A DNA stretch of 64,000 nucleotides from Hyphomicrobium_A sp963759735. Lineage in GTDB: Bacteria > Pseudomonadota > Alphaproteobacteria > Rhizobiales > Hyphomicrobiaceae. Location: positions 310,001 to 374,000 of the forward strand of contig CAVXAF010000007.1 in assembly GCA_963759735.1 (NCBI GenBank). Reading direction: 5' to 3'. The notes beneath the pieces are model-generated. The model saw only the letters and a program-made list of their open reading frames with translations. It did no database searches and was not told the origin of the DNA. The position numbers were made by a program, and so were the translations under genes. Numbering within the stretch: the first letter of the stretch is position 1; each line of letters opens with the position of its first letter. Shown one piece after another: positions 48,901 through 57,511 of the stretch.

Positions 48901-49155
48901 ATGGACCCGATCAAGAGCCCGCCGCGTCCCATGCCAAAGGATGAGCTGGATATCCCGCTCGCGCAACGCAAGACGATGACCACGCTGCTGCCCGACGACT
49001 GCCGTTGGCCGATCGGCGACCCGCAGCTCCCCGGGTTCCATTTTTGCGGCCAGCGCAAGCAGGACGGCCACCCCTACTGCGAGTTCCACTTGCGCCGTGC
49101 CAGCCAGCCGGGGCGCGCGCGTCCCGTCGTCTACCGGCCGCATCGGGCCGCCTGA
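48901..49155 (+). CDS. Stand-alone GcrA-type zinc module
   Basis: An 84-residue protein. Residues 31-68 match the C-terminal cysteine-rich part of GcrA: DCRWPIGDPQLPGFHFCGQR and then GHPYCEFH, giving four potential metal ligands (Cys, Cys, Cys, His). The N-terminal DNA-binding half of GcrA is absent. In Caulobacter, GcrA works with sigma-70 at methylated promoters; this short form could bind the polymerase or a GcrA partner only. Start ATG at 48901. Confidence 0.7.
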   Translation: MDPIKSPPRPMPKDELDIPLAQRKTMTTLLPDDCRWPIGDPQLPGFHFCGQRKQDGHPYCEFHLRRASQPGRARPVVYRPHRAA

Positions 49156-49198
49156 GTTGGTGGTCGGCGCGCTCTCCACATACACGCCACGGTGATCG

Positions 49199-49453
49199 AT
49201 GGAAAAGTTTGCATACGACGCGCCGGCCGAGATCTACTCGAGCAACGGAACCGGGGGGCGCAAGCGTCCCGTTTCCTACCGCCGTTTTGACAGCAGCGCC
49301 GAAGCCATCCGTTTCACCATCGAGCAGCTGCCGGAGTTGATGAAGCGCGGCACCGTCATGGAAGTCGGCGATGACCGCTTCGAGATGGCCGCCATCCAGG
49401 CCCTCTACGACAGCGAGGACTATCCGCTGAGCCGCGACGGAGGCGACGCCTGA
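49199..49453 (+). CDS. Small conserved hypothetical protein
   Basis: An 84-residue soluble, charged protein (MEKFAYDAPAEIYSSNGTGG, then RPVSYRRFDSSAEAIRFTIE and GDDRFEMAAIQALYDSEDY). No signal peptide or helix. The central part looks like a small alpha-beta domain. In the cluster of short genes before csbD, all on the same strand. Function unknown. Confidence 0.7.
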   Translation: MEKFAYDAPAEIYSSNGTGGRKRPVSYRRFDSSAEAIRFTIEQLPELMKRGTVMEVGDDRFEMAAIQALYDSEDYPLSRDGGDA

Positions 49454-49490
49454 GCGGAGCGAGCCGCCGCGGCGTCACGAGGGACTGGCG

Positions 49491-49712
49491 ATGCGCTACC
49501 ACAAGGCGATCGAGATCACGCGCGTCGAAGCCGACTTCATCATCGAGGGCGGGGGCACGCCGCTTGCGCAGTCAGATGTTGTCGTCATCTCGCGCGGCGA
49601 TCGCTATTACGATGTGCGCTCGATGAGCAAGGTCGAAGTCGAGGCTTTCGTCAACGACCTGGTGCGCGCCGAGCACGCCGCGCAGCAGGAGCGCCACATC
49701 CTTCCCTGCTGA
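49491..49712 (+). CDS. Small conserved hypothetical protein
   Basis: A 73-residue protein (MRYHKAIEITRVEADFIIEG, then VVVISRGDRYYDVRSMSKVE). A beta-rich start and a helix near the end. It starts 37 bases after the preceding gene, so probably in one operon with it. No domain recognised. Confidence 0.65.
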   Translation: MRYHKAIEITRVEADFIIEGGGTPLAQSDVVVISRGDRYYDVRSMSKVEVEAFVNDLVRAEHAAQQERHILPC

Positions 49713-49720
49713 TTTAATCC

Positions 49721-49746
49721 GGAACGCAGCGTACCGTTCATGCGTT
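49721..49746 (+). promoter_or_regulatory. EcfG-type general stress promoter for csbD
   Basis: GGAAC at 49721-49725 and CGTT at 49743-49746, with exactly 17 bases between. This is the -35/-10 consensus of the alphaproteobacterial EcfG sigma factor. The csbD start is 31 bases downstream, with GGAGG before the ATG. Confidence 0.8.
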
Positions 49747-49776
49747 TTACCTCCGTACTCAACTCGGAGGAATGCA

Positions 49777-49974
49777 ATGAATTGGGACCGCGTCGAAGGC
49801 AACTGGAAGCAGTTCACCGGCAAGGTTAAGGAGCAGTGGGGCAAGCTCACTGACGACGACCTGACCCAGATCGACGGCAACCGCGAGCAGCTGGAAGGCA
49901 AGATCCAGGCCCGCTACGGCCACGCCAAGGACCAGGTGAAGCAGGACGTTGACGATTGGCTGAACCGCTCTTGA
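49777..49974 (+). CDS. CsbD family stress protein
   Basis: A 65-residue acidic/basic helical protein of the CsbD family (WDRVEGNWKQFTGKVKEQWG, LTDDDLTQIDGNREQLEGKI, ending DVDDWLNRS). CsbD proteins are abundant stress-induced proteins of unknown mechanism. GGAGG lies 7 bases before the ATG. The EcfG-type promoter just upstream places it in the general stress regulon, and a terminator closes it. Confidence 0.95.
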   Translation: MNWDRVEGNWKQFTGKVKEQWGKLTDDDLTQIDGNREQLEGKIQARYGHAKDQVKQDVDDWLNRS

Positions 49975-49993
49975 TAGCGGCATCTGCCCAAAG

Positions 49994-50023
49994 ATAACGC
50001 GGCTACGGCCGCGTTATTCTTTT
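49994..50023 (+). terminator. Terminator after csbD
   Basis: ATAACGCGGC pairs with GCCGCGTTAT, followed by TCTTTT, starting 20 bases after the csbD stop. Confidence 0.8.
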
Positions 50024-50128
50024 GGGGCACAGGTGAAGCCTTTTCGCTTCACTGTAGCCGCAAGGCCCTTGTGAGCCGTCTCGACTCGACTCCACTATGG
50101 GAGCGGGCGCTTGGCTGGGGGGTCGGCG

Positions 50129-50498
50129 ATGAAAATGTTCCGTGCAACGACACTAACCGAAACAGCGGTTTCGCAGGATCGACGCCGCTTCGAATTGACC
50201 TTTTGCGACGCCGACGGGCAGCAATACGCCATCTCCATACCGGCGGCCATCGCCTGCGATCTGGTCCCGGTTCTGGAGTTCGGTCGCCGCGGCACAGCCC
50301 CATCCTGCCGGCGGCGAACTCACCCGCATCCCCAAGACCTGCGCTGTCGGGCATGCTACCGGTGAACGCATGGTGCTGCTGCGCTTCGACGACGAGGCGC
50401 CCTACGCCATCGAGCTTGAGGTCGCCCAGGCGCTTGCCGAGCAACTGCAGGAGCAGAGCGACGAACTCTCCGAGACGGTTCGCCCCGCCCTGCACTAG
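50129..50498 (+). CDS. Conserved hypothetical protein (frameshifted here)
   Basis: About 123 residues in two frames. The first part (MKMFRATTLTETAVSQDRRR, then FELTFCDADGQQYAISIPAA) runs to about 50277. The second (VAAAQPHPAGGELTRIPKTC, then VLLRFDDEAPYAIELEVAQ) runs to a stop at 50498. One base is off near 50277-50281. The two halves look like paired beta domains of a rhizobial hypothetical family. A run of Gs precedes the ATG. Its last bases overlap the stop of the convergent response regulator gene (CTAG). Confidence 0.55.
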
Positions 50499-50896
50499 AC
50501 CGCGTTACGCTCCACACAACCGAGCTGGCCGCTTATCGTCTGCACGACTTTGGCAAGAGCGCCCTCGGGGTACGGCTTGGGAAGGAACGTCGTTTCCGAC
50601 GGCAGCATACCGGCACTTGGCGCAGAGTGGCCCGAACTCACAACCAGGATGGTCGGCGGCCAACGCTTGCGGATGACGTGAGCGAGTTCAATGCCGTCCA
50701 TCGTGCCGGGCATGTCGACATCGGTGAACACCGCACAAATCTCCGAATGCATCTGCAGGATTTCGATGGCCGCCATGGCCGAGCCAGCCTCGAACGCACG
50801 GAAGCCTGCCGCCACGAAAGTCTCCACGATGTCGAGCCGCAACAGCGGCTCGTCCTCGACGATGAGCACAGCATGCGTCGAGTGTTGGGCACACAT
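50495..50896 (-). CDS. Single-domain response regulator
   Basis: A 133-residue receiver with no output domain: AVLIVEDEPLLRLDIVETF, phospho-acceptor Asp about residue 59 in FTDVDMPGTMDG, and the conserved Lys in LPKPYPEG. Such stand-alone receivers act as phosphate sinks or phospho-relay links. The receiver of the nearby kinase is clearly related (MPGTMDG and the RWP turn are shared). It is preceded by an EcfG-type promoter (50988-51013), so it should rise under general stress. Confidence 0.9.
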   Translation of the reverse strand: MCAQHSTHAVLIVEDEPLLRLDIVETFVAAGFRAFEAGSAMAAIEILQMHSEICAVFTDVDMPGTMDGIELAHVIRKRWPPTILVVSSGHSAPSAGMLPSETTFLPKPYPEGALAKVVQTISGQLGCVERNAV

Positions 50897-50987
50897 TTGT
50901 GCCTCCGGTTTCTCAAGTTGTTCAGGATTGCCGAGCCGGGATGTTTATTATGGCGTTTTGATTGCTGACGGACGGCGCTAGCAGCGA

Positions 50988-51013
50988 AACGTGCGAAACC
51001 GTACGGTTGTTCC
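50988..51013 (-). promoter_or_regulatory. EcfG-type general stress promoter for the response regulator
   Basis: On the minus strand GGAAC (51013-51009) and CGTT (50991-50988) are 17 bases apart, as at the csbD promoter. The start codon is about 90 bases downstream. The spacer contains the palindrome ACCGTACGGT. Confidence 0.75.
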
Positions 51014-51145
51014 GCAGAAATGTCCTTAATCGTACGGAGTTAGGTCTTTCCGGCTGAGAGGCCTACACTCTAAGGATCGTTCGCTCGCATTAGGGCGCGA
51101 ACGGCTGAGAGACGCGATGCGCTCTTGCCCCAGCGGGGAAGAGCT

Positions 51146-51820
51146 ATGGCGGCAAACGCCTCGTTTAAAAATCACATCCTGTCGCGGCTGCTAGCGGACG
51201 ACTTGGCTCTGCTCAAGCCGCACCTTGAGGCCGTCGACCTCCCGATGCACAAGATACTCGAACGGCGCGGCAAGCCGATTAAAATGGCTTATTTTCTCGA
51301 TCGAGGCATCGCCTCGGTCGTGGCGCTGAACGGCAAGCGGCCCATCGAAGTCGGCGTCATCGGTCGCGAAGGCATGACCGGTCTCGCGGTCGTCCTGGGC
51401 GGTGACCGCAACGAGCATGAAACGTTCATGCAGGTAGCTGGCGAGGGTCATCGCATTGAAACCGACCGCCTGCGCGAGGCAATCGCCAAGAGCCGAGTGC
51501 TTCACTCCGCCTTGCTACTTTCCGTCAAAGCCTTTCTGTCGCAGACAGCCAGTACGGCTGTCGCGAACGGGCGTTCGACGATTGAAGAACGTCTGGCACG
51601 CTGGCTGTTGATGGCCGACGATCGCATCGACGGCCCGGATCTGACGCTGACGCATGAATTTCTCGCCATGATGCTGTGCGTACGCCGACCGGGTGTAACG
51701 GTGGCGGTGAAGGCGCTTGAGCACGCGGGCCTAATTGCTCGCAAGCGCGGTCGCATCGTCCTCGTTGATCGCGCCGGTCTATTGGCGATGTCGAATGGCA
51801 CATACGTCCCGGCCGCGTAG
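51146..51820 (+). CDS. Crp/Fnr-family transcriptional regulator
   Basis: A 224-residue regulator from the ATG at 51146 (GGGGAAGAG upstream); a TTG at 51125 would add seven residues. The cyclic-nucleotide-binding-like domain has AYFLDRGIASVVALNGKRPI and VGVIGREGMTGLAVVLG. The C-terminal winged HTH is LTHEFLAMMLCVRRPGVTVAV. No Cys cluster for an iron-sulfur centre is seen at the N-terminus, so it is not a classical Fnr. The effector is unknown. It is divergent from the response regulator. Confidence 0.85.
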   Translation: MAANASFKNHILSRLLADDLALLKPHLEAVDLPMHKILERRGKPIKMAYFLDRGIASVVALNGKRPIEVGVIGREGMTGLAVVLGGDRNEHETFMQVAGEGHRIETDRLREAIAKSRVLHSALLLSVKAFLSQTASTAVANGRSTIEERLARWLLMADDRIDGPDLTLTHEFLAMMLCVRRPGVTVAVKALEHAGLIARKRGRIVLVDRAGLLAMSNGTYVPAA

Positions 51821-51991
51821 CGCGCGTTCGATTGCCTCCAACAGGAGCAGCACTTCGGGTGCGAAATATCCGCCGTCTCTCTCGGAGGCCCGAGAAATTG
51901 CCAGCCAGTTACGCGGCAATGACCCTCAGCAGGGAAATGCGGCCCGGCGCAACATGGCGCGAGCGCCGAGCTACCGGAGAATAGCGTTCGA

Positions 51992-53191
51992 TCAGGTGGC
52001 AGCGCGGGGCTTCGCCGTCAACGCGCTGAGCGGAGCATCGAGCGTATAGACGAAGCCGGTTGGCCGATAAGCCAGCAGCACTTGCCCGTTCAATTGCTTG
52101 CCAAGTGACTCAATCAGTCGTGTACCAAAGCTTCGGCGTGTCGGCTTGTCCACCGCTGGGCCGCCGGTCTCTGTCCAGGTTAGTTTCAGCCGCTGGCCCA
52201 GTTCGTCAATCGTCCATGTGATGCTGACGCGACCGTCGGCGACCGACAAAGCCCCGAACTTCGTGGTGTTCGTGCACAACTCGTTCAGCGTAAGTGCAAA
52301 AGCTATCACAGCGCTTGAGGTGATCCCGATGTCGGGCCCCTCGATCGAAAAACGGCTCGCGCCTTGGTTTTCGTAGGGTTTCGCGGCGCTGCGAACCGTA
52401 TCGGCAAGGCTGGCGTTGGCCCAGCTCGCTTGCAACAGCAGATCATGCGCGCGACCCAGTGCAATGAGGCGGCTCTCGATCGCCTGTTGCCCGTGCTCGA
52501 TGCTCGTCGCCGTCCTCAGGCTCTGTGAAGCGATGGCTGAGACGGTCGCCAGCGTATTCTTGATGCGATGATGCAGCTCTTCGAGAAGGAGCTTCTGCAG
52601 CTTGTCGGCGGCCTCGCGCTCCTTGGCGTCGATGCCAGCCTGCGCGAGCAGGACCTTGGCGTCGATGCCAGCCTGCTCCAGCAGCAGTCGAAGGCTATCA
52701 TTTTCCGCCGTCAGGCCTTCCTGCGTCGCGGAGCGAACGGGTTCGGTGGACTTTGTCCCGCTGCTAATGTCGATCGCCGGAGGCAGGGCTTCGGGAACGA
52801 TTTTCAGGGCGCCGCCGCCCGCCATCGCCCGGAGTTCGGCGATCATCTCCTTCACCACCAAGGGCTTTTCGAAGAAGCGGCTGTTGTCCGGCCTATCTGC
52901 GTCGGTCAGCTTCAGCTGACCCGACACCAGAACGATTTTGATAGATGGCCAGCGAGCGTGGACGGCGTAGGCGAGCTTCAGTCCGTCCATGGTGCCGGGC
53001 ATCTGGATATCGGAGAACAGCAGCGAAATATCGGAACGCTGCTCCAATATCTCCAGCGCTTCATCGGCGTTTACCGCCTCGATGGCGGTGAACCCGGCAT
53101 CTTCGACGATGTCGACGGCGCGCATGCGCAGAACCATCTCGTCTTCGACGACAAGAACGTTGGTCGGTGGGCCGGCTGTTGCCGATGCCAT
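51992..53191 (-). CDS. Receiver-HWE histidine kinase hybrid
   Basis: About 400 residues from the ATG at 53191. Residues 11-120 are a receiver (NVLVVEDEMVLRMRAVDIVE, Asp 61 in FSDIQMPGTMDG). A helical linker contains a tandem 11-residue repeat (LLEQAGIDAKV and LLAQAGIDAKE). Next is the HWE/HisKA_2 phospho-acceptor box LLEELHHRIKNTLATVSAI, with the His near 208, then the ATPase region ALTLNELCTNTTKFGAL. No sensor domain is visible, so input probably comes through the receiver. HWE kinases commonly feed the PhyR-EcfG stress cascade; that link is inferred here from the neighbouring EcfG-type promoters. Confidence 0.88.
   Translation of the reverse strand: MASATAGPPTNVLVVEDEMVLRMRAVDIVEDAGFTAIEAVNADEALEILEQRSDISLLFSDIQMPGTMDGLKLAYAVHARWPSIKIVLVSGQLKLTDADRPDNSRFFEKPLVVKEMIAELRAMAGGGALKIVPEALPPAIDISSGTKSTEPVRSATQEGLTAENDSLRLLLEQAGIDAKVLLAQAGIDAKEREAADKLQKLLLEELHHRIKNTLATVSAIASQSLRTATSIEHGQQAIESRLIALGRAHDLLLQASWANASLADTVRSAAKPYENQGASRFSIEGPDIGITSSAVIAFALTLNELCTNTTKFGALSVADGRVSITWTIDELGQRLKLTWTETGGPAVDKPTRRSFGTRLIESLGKQLNGQVLLAYRPTGFVYTLDAPLSALTAKPRAAT
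52621..52676. repeat. 33-bp tandem repeat inside the kinase gene
   Basis: The 23-base string starting CCTTGGCGTCGATGCC occurs at 52621-52643 and again at 52654-52676, a period of 33 bases. It encodes the duplicated LLxQAGIDAKx helix of the linker, so it adds one helix register without breaking the frame. Confidence 0.85.
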
Positions 53192-53533
53192 GATGAACAT
53201 CCTGTGCTTGCGCCATATCCGGCGGTCGCTATGCGACGTTGTATGCCAGCTAGCTAGAGCCGGCACCAAAGGCATTGTCGATATCACGAGGTCTGGAACG
53301 GCAAGCGCCAATGCAGTCCACCTCGGAGGATCGCTCATTTCCCGAGGTGTGGATCAATCTTCGCAGGGCGGGCGAGAAACGCGATGGTGAAGCGGCAGAT
53401 CAGCATCACATCTAGCACGTCGCCATGACGCCTCCAAATGCGCTGTTGCTGAGGCATTGAGAGGCGGCGCTAGTTATGAGGAGGTATTACGGCAAGAGCC
53501 TAAAACATAGGGCCCGCCTGAGAGAGCAATGCG
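53192..53533. other. Intergenic region upstream of the HWE kinase
   Basis: No supported gene. Several short ORFs occur on both strands, none with a recognisable domain. No EcfG-type site was found in front of the kinase. Confidence 0.45.
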
Positions 53534-53881
53534 TTAACTGCAAAGTCTCATGGGTGCTGAAAAACCAGCATCCGGTCGTGTCGCGCAAGACAATTCGGCG
53601 ACGCTATGAACCAAACGCATGCGCTTTCTGCGCTCGACCGCCGTCACCGGCGTCGGCGGATTCAACACGTCGATCGCTCGCTGTTGAAGCCGCACGAAAT
53701 CACGCTCGCCGTCAGCAAACGCGTCGGCGATGGCGCTGACCATGGCGCCATGCTGGATGCCCGATAGCGGCATCACCTGGCTCGCGGCCGTCCACGCGGT
53801 ATAGAGCGCAGCGCTCATGAGATCGGAGGTATTGGGGGTGTGGGTGGGGAGCATGACCGAATAACAGCGGGCGAGCGCCAA
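53534..53881 (-). CDS. Possible hypothetical protein
   Basis: An open frame of 115 codons from a TTG at 53881, or about 106 from the ATG at 53854 (MLPTHTPNTSDLMSAALYTA). The middle part, ending AIADAFADGERDFVRLQQRA, looks like a helical protein; the end is less protein-like (VERRKRMRLVHSVAELSCAT), perhaps after a further frameshift. No family recognised and no clear ribosome site. Confidence 0.35.
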   Translation of the reverse strand: MALARCYSVMLPTHTPNTSDLMSAALYTAWTAASQVMPLSGIQHGAMVSAIADAFADGERDFVRLQQRAIDVLNPPTPVTAVERRKRMRLVHSVAELSCATRPDAGFSAPMRLCS

Positions 53882-54029
53882 TGTTCCGCTATGCCGCCAA
53901 CTTGAGCGCCTTAATGCGCGTGTTTGTCTTTGACATAGTGAATATTAGGCAGAACCGGACGGCTGCCCTCGCGCAAAAGCTCAAGTTACTCCCCGTGTCT
54001 TGCGCCGCCCGCCGTCCCTGCGCCTTCGC

Positions 54030-54500
54030 TCACTTGTACTTTGCAGCCGAGATGAACTGACTGAAGGCCTCGCACCACACCACCACCGCCGTGTATTTCG
54101 CGACGTCGATCCCCTTGGGCACGTCGACGATGAAGCCGTTGAACGTCTTCACATCGCCAATCCGCTGCGACCGCTCCTTGATGGCGAGAAAGCCGGCTTT
54201 CGTGTCGACGAACTCCGGCGCGAGATACAGCTTGTAATCGGGTCCTGGTGCTAGTGCCCCATCGTGGGCGATCTTGTCCGGCAGCACACGCACCTCGCCC
54301 TCGCCCCAATGTACGAAGTCGCTCCCCTTGAGGCTGCGCTCGAAGCGGCCCTTGTACAGTACGTTCGCGGCAGTCGCGGCGAGGGTGGCGTCATCTGGTC
54401 CCTGGGGCGCGGTGAGGATCGGCAACAGGTAGACGCCGAGGAGGAAGCCGAGCGCCAGCATGGTGGTGTGGGTGGCGGCGAGGATGATGGCACGGAGCAT
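54030..54500 (-). CDS. DM13-domain protein, membrane anchored
   Basis: A 156-residue protein. An N-terminal helix (IILAATHTTMLALGFLLGVYLLPIL) anchors it in the membrane. The rest is one DM13 domain: YKGRFERSLKGSDFVHWGEG, YKLYLAPEFVD and the final VVVWCEAFSQFISAAKY with its conserved Cys. DM13 domains are proposed to act in redox or electron-transfer settings; the partner is unknown. Alone, with aspS divergent. Confidence 0.85.
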   Translation of the reverse strand: MLRAIILAATHTTMLALGFLLGVYLLPILTAPQGPDDATLAATAANVLYKGRFERSLKGSDFVHWGEGEVRVLPDKIAHDGALAPGPDYKLYLAPEFVDTKAGFLAIKERSQRIGDVKTFNGFIVDVPKGIDVAKYTAVVVWCEAFSQFISAAKYK

Positions 54501-54766
54501 GACGCGGCCTCGGGGTAGGAGCGGTTCATCAGGCTATTCGCGCAATCGTGCCGTCCTGTTTCCCCACTGTTCCAGCAATTTGCCGTTACGTCTCGATGCT
54601 GCTCCAAGGCCGCTAGCCAACGGCCTCAGCGCGAAGGCAGGGCCATGGCGCAACGGCGGTACGCCAGCCGATCCCGCGGCCCGACGCCATTCTTGACATC
54701 CCTCGACGTGCATGCGCTTTTCCCGCCAACTCACGAACAAATCGCGGCGCAGGAACAGGCAGCAAG

Positions 54767-56624
54767 ATGGCCGAAACGAAGGCGAAAACCAAGAACGGGA
54801 CGGCGGGCGACAGCCCCACGCCGCTGCATCGCTATCGCTCGGCGACCTGCGGCGCCTTGCGCGCCTCCGACATCGGCAAACCGGCCCGCCTCTCCGGCTG
54901 GGTGCACCGCGTGCGCGATCACGGCGGCCTGCTGTTCATCGACCTGCGCGACCATTACGGCATTACCCAGGTCGTCGCCGACCCGGACAGCCCGGCCTTC
55001 AAGACGGCCGAGAGCGTGCGCTCCGAATGGGTCATCCGTATCGACGGCGCCGTGCGCCAGCGCCCCGACGGCACCGTCAACAAGGAGCTGCCGACCGGCG
55101 AGGTCGAGCTCTTCGCCAGCGAGATCGAGGTGCTCTCGCAGGCCAAGGAACTGCCCGTTCCGGTATTCGGCGAGCCCGACTACCCTGAAGACCTGCGCCT
55201 GCAGTACCGCTTCCTCGACCTGCGCCGCGAGAGTCTGCACGCCCTCATCATGAAGCGGCTGCACATCACCCGCGCCATTCGCGAGTACATGCACGAGGCG
55301 GGCTTCAACGAGTTCCCGACGCCGATCCTCACGGCCTCGTCACCCGAAGGCGCACGCGATTTCCTCGTGCCCTCGCGCATCCATCGCCGGCAAGTTCTAC
55401 GCCCTGCCGCAGGCGCCGCAGATCTACAAGCAGCTGCTCATGGTGTCGGGTTTCGACCGCTACTTCCAGATCGCACCCTGCTTCCGCGACGAGGATCCGC
55501 GCGCCGACCGCCTGCCGGGCGAATTCTACCAGCTCGACGTCGAGATGAGCTTCGTCACCCAGGACGAAATCTTCGACACCATGGAGCCGATCATCACGCG
55601 CGTGTTCGAAGAGTTCGGCAAGCCGATCGGCAAGACGCTGAAGGCAACGCCGTGGCCGCGCATTCCCTACGACGAGGCAATCTCCAAGTACGGCTCCGAC
55701 AAGCCGGACCTGCGCAACCCGATCGAGATGGCCGACGTGACGGAGCACTTCCGCGGCTCCGGCTTTAAGATCTTCGCCGGCATGATCGACAAGGATCCAA
55801 AGGTTCGAGTGTGGGCGATCCCCGCGCCGGGCGGCGGCTCGCGTGCATTCTGCGACCGCATGAACTCATGGGCGCAGGGCGAGGGGCAGCCGGGCCTCGC
55901 GTACATCTTCTATCGCGAGAACGAAGCGGCGGGCCCGGTGGGTAAGAACCTAGGGCCCGACCGCTCCGAAGCAATCCGCACTCAGCTCGGCCTCAAGGAA
56001 GGCGACGCGGTGTTTTTCGCGGCCGGCAACCCTGCGAAGTTCTACCGGTTCGCCGGCGAGGCGCGCACGCGCATCGGCAGCGAACTAAAGCTTGTCGACG
56101 AGACGAAGTTCGCCTTCGCCTGGATCATCGATTTCCCGTTCTACGAGTGGAGCGAGGAGGAGAAGAAGATCGACTTCTCGCACAACCCGTTCTCGATGCC
56201 ACAGGGCGGCCTTGAGGCGCTGCTAGCTGCCAAGTCCGATGAGGATTTTCTCAAGATCAAGGCGCACCAGTACGACATCGTCTGCAACGGCTACGAGCTG
56301 GCGTCGGGCTCGGTGCGTAACCATCGCCCCGACACCATGGTCAAGGCGTTCGAGGTGACGGGCCTGACGCAGGCAGACGTCGAGGCGCGCTTCGGCGGCC
56401 TCTACCGTGCTTTCCAGTACGGCGCGCCGCCGCACGGCGGCATGGCGGCGGGCATCGAGCGCATGGTCATGCTGCTGACCAATTCAAAGAACGTGCGCGA
56501 GGTAGCGCTCTTCCCAATGAACCAGCAGGCCGCTGATCTGCTCATGAGCGCGCCTTCGGAGGCGGCACCCAAGCAGCTGCGTGAGCTGCACATCCGTGTC
56601 GTGGCGCCTGAAAAGAAGGAATAG
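54767..56624 (+). CDS. aspS: Aspartate--tRNA ligase (frameshifted here)
   Basis: A class II aminoacyl-tRNA synthetase of about 618 residues. The N-terminal anticodon-binding domain has LSGWVHRVRDHGGLLFIDLR and YGITQVV; the catalytic part has YRFLDLRR, FPTPILTASSPEGARDFLVP, FDRYFQIAPCFRDEDPRADR and the last motif GIERMVMLL. The frame breaks near 55384-55389, where PSRIH should run on to GKFYALPQAPQIYKQLLM; one base seems to have been added. The enzyme is essential, so an error in the sequence is far more likely than a true mutation. Confidence 0.95.
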
Positions 56625-56672
56625 TGCGTTCGTGTGGCGACGCTTCATTAACGGCGGCCGGCGGTAACTGGC

Positions 56673-57491
56673 ATGCTCGTCTTCGTCATCAACCTTGAAC
56701 GCGATCGCGAGCGGCTGAAGCGCATGCTGGTCGAGGCATCGCGCGTCGGTATTTCTTTCGAGCGCTTCGTTGCCGTTGACGGTCGGCGCATGGACGATGA
56801 ACTCCGCGACCAGTTCTTTTCCGCCGAAGGCCCGCACGAGGCGGCGTTCACCGCCGGCGAGATCGGCTGCTACGCCAGCCATCTGCGCATCCACCGGGTA
56901 CTGCAGGCCGACCGCAACGGTGAATTCGCGCTGATCCTCGAGGACGACGTGCGTCTCGACGATGATTTGTTGCCGATCATCGAGGCCGCGGCCGCCAAGG
57001 CGCACGATTGGGACATCATTCGACTGTCGAACTCGACCAAGTCGGTCTATCAGCCGGTGGCCGCGCTATCGGGCGGCCGCGAGCTTGTCCGCTATTGGAC
57101 GGTGCCGAACGGGACCGGCGCCTACCTCATCAGCCGTACCGGCGCCATCAAGTTCGCCGAGTCCTATAGTCATCGCACATTGCCTATCGACGAGGATCTG
57201 CGTCGCCCATGGCGCAGCGGCCTCAACACCTATGGCGTGCTGCCGCCGCCGGTCGAGCCCGACGTTCTCGAGACCTCGCAGATCGATACGATGGGCCGCA
57301 ATCGTCGCCTCTCGGCGCGCGCACGCTTCAAGGATGCCGCGCCCCGCCGCGACGCAATGGCGGCGATGCGGTATCGGTTCGAGACCTTCGGGGCATGGGA
57401 TTTCACGCGCGCATTATGGCGTTCGTTCGCCGCCTCGGTGGTAAAACGTGTCCGCGGCAAGCGGGCAGCGGCTAAGCTCTATCGGCTGTAG
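56673..57491 (+). CDS. Family 25 glycosyltransferase
   Basis: A 272-residue GT25 (LPS-type galactosyl- or glucosyltransferase). It begins MLVFVINLERDRERLKRML, has GEIGCYASHLRIHRVLQAD and the metal-binding EDD in LILEDDVRLDDDLL, then GTGAYLISRTGAIKF. GT25 enzymes add sugars to lipopolysaccharide cores or to cell-surface glycans. It lies between aspS and a ceramidase-like membrane protein gene on the same strand. The donor and acceptor are unknown. Confidence 0.88.
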   Translation: MLVFVINLERDRERLKRMLVEASRVGISFERFVAVDGRRMDDELRDQFFSAEGPHEAAFTAGEIGCYASHLRIHRVLQADRNGEFALILEDDVRLDDDLLPIIEAAAAKAHDWDIIRLSNSTKSVYQPVAALSGGRELVRYWTVPNGTGAYLISRTGAIKFAESYSHRTLPIDEDLRRPWRSGLNTYGVLPPPVEPDVLETSQIDTMGRNRRLSARARFKDAAPRRDAMAAMRYRFETFGAWDFTRALWRSFAASVVKRVRGKRAAAKLYRL

Positions 57492-57511
57492 GCGGGAGCG
57501 GCAGGCGCGCC

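Noticed and set aside
49244..49270. A third GGAAC/CGTT pair (18-base spacer).
   Set aside because: It lies inside the coding region of the 84-residue gene and has no gene start downstream at a fitting distance.
55378..55440. Programmed ribosomal frameshift in aspS.
   Set aside because: No slippery heptamer or following structure is evident, aspS is not known to use one, and other genes in the window show similar breaks.
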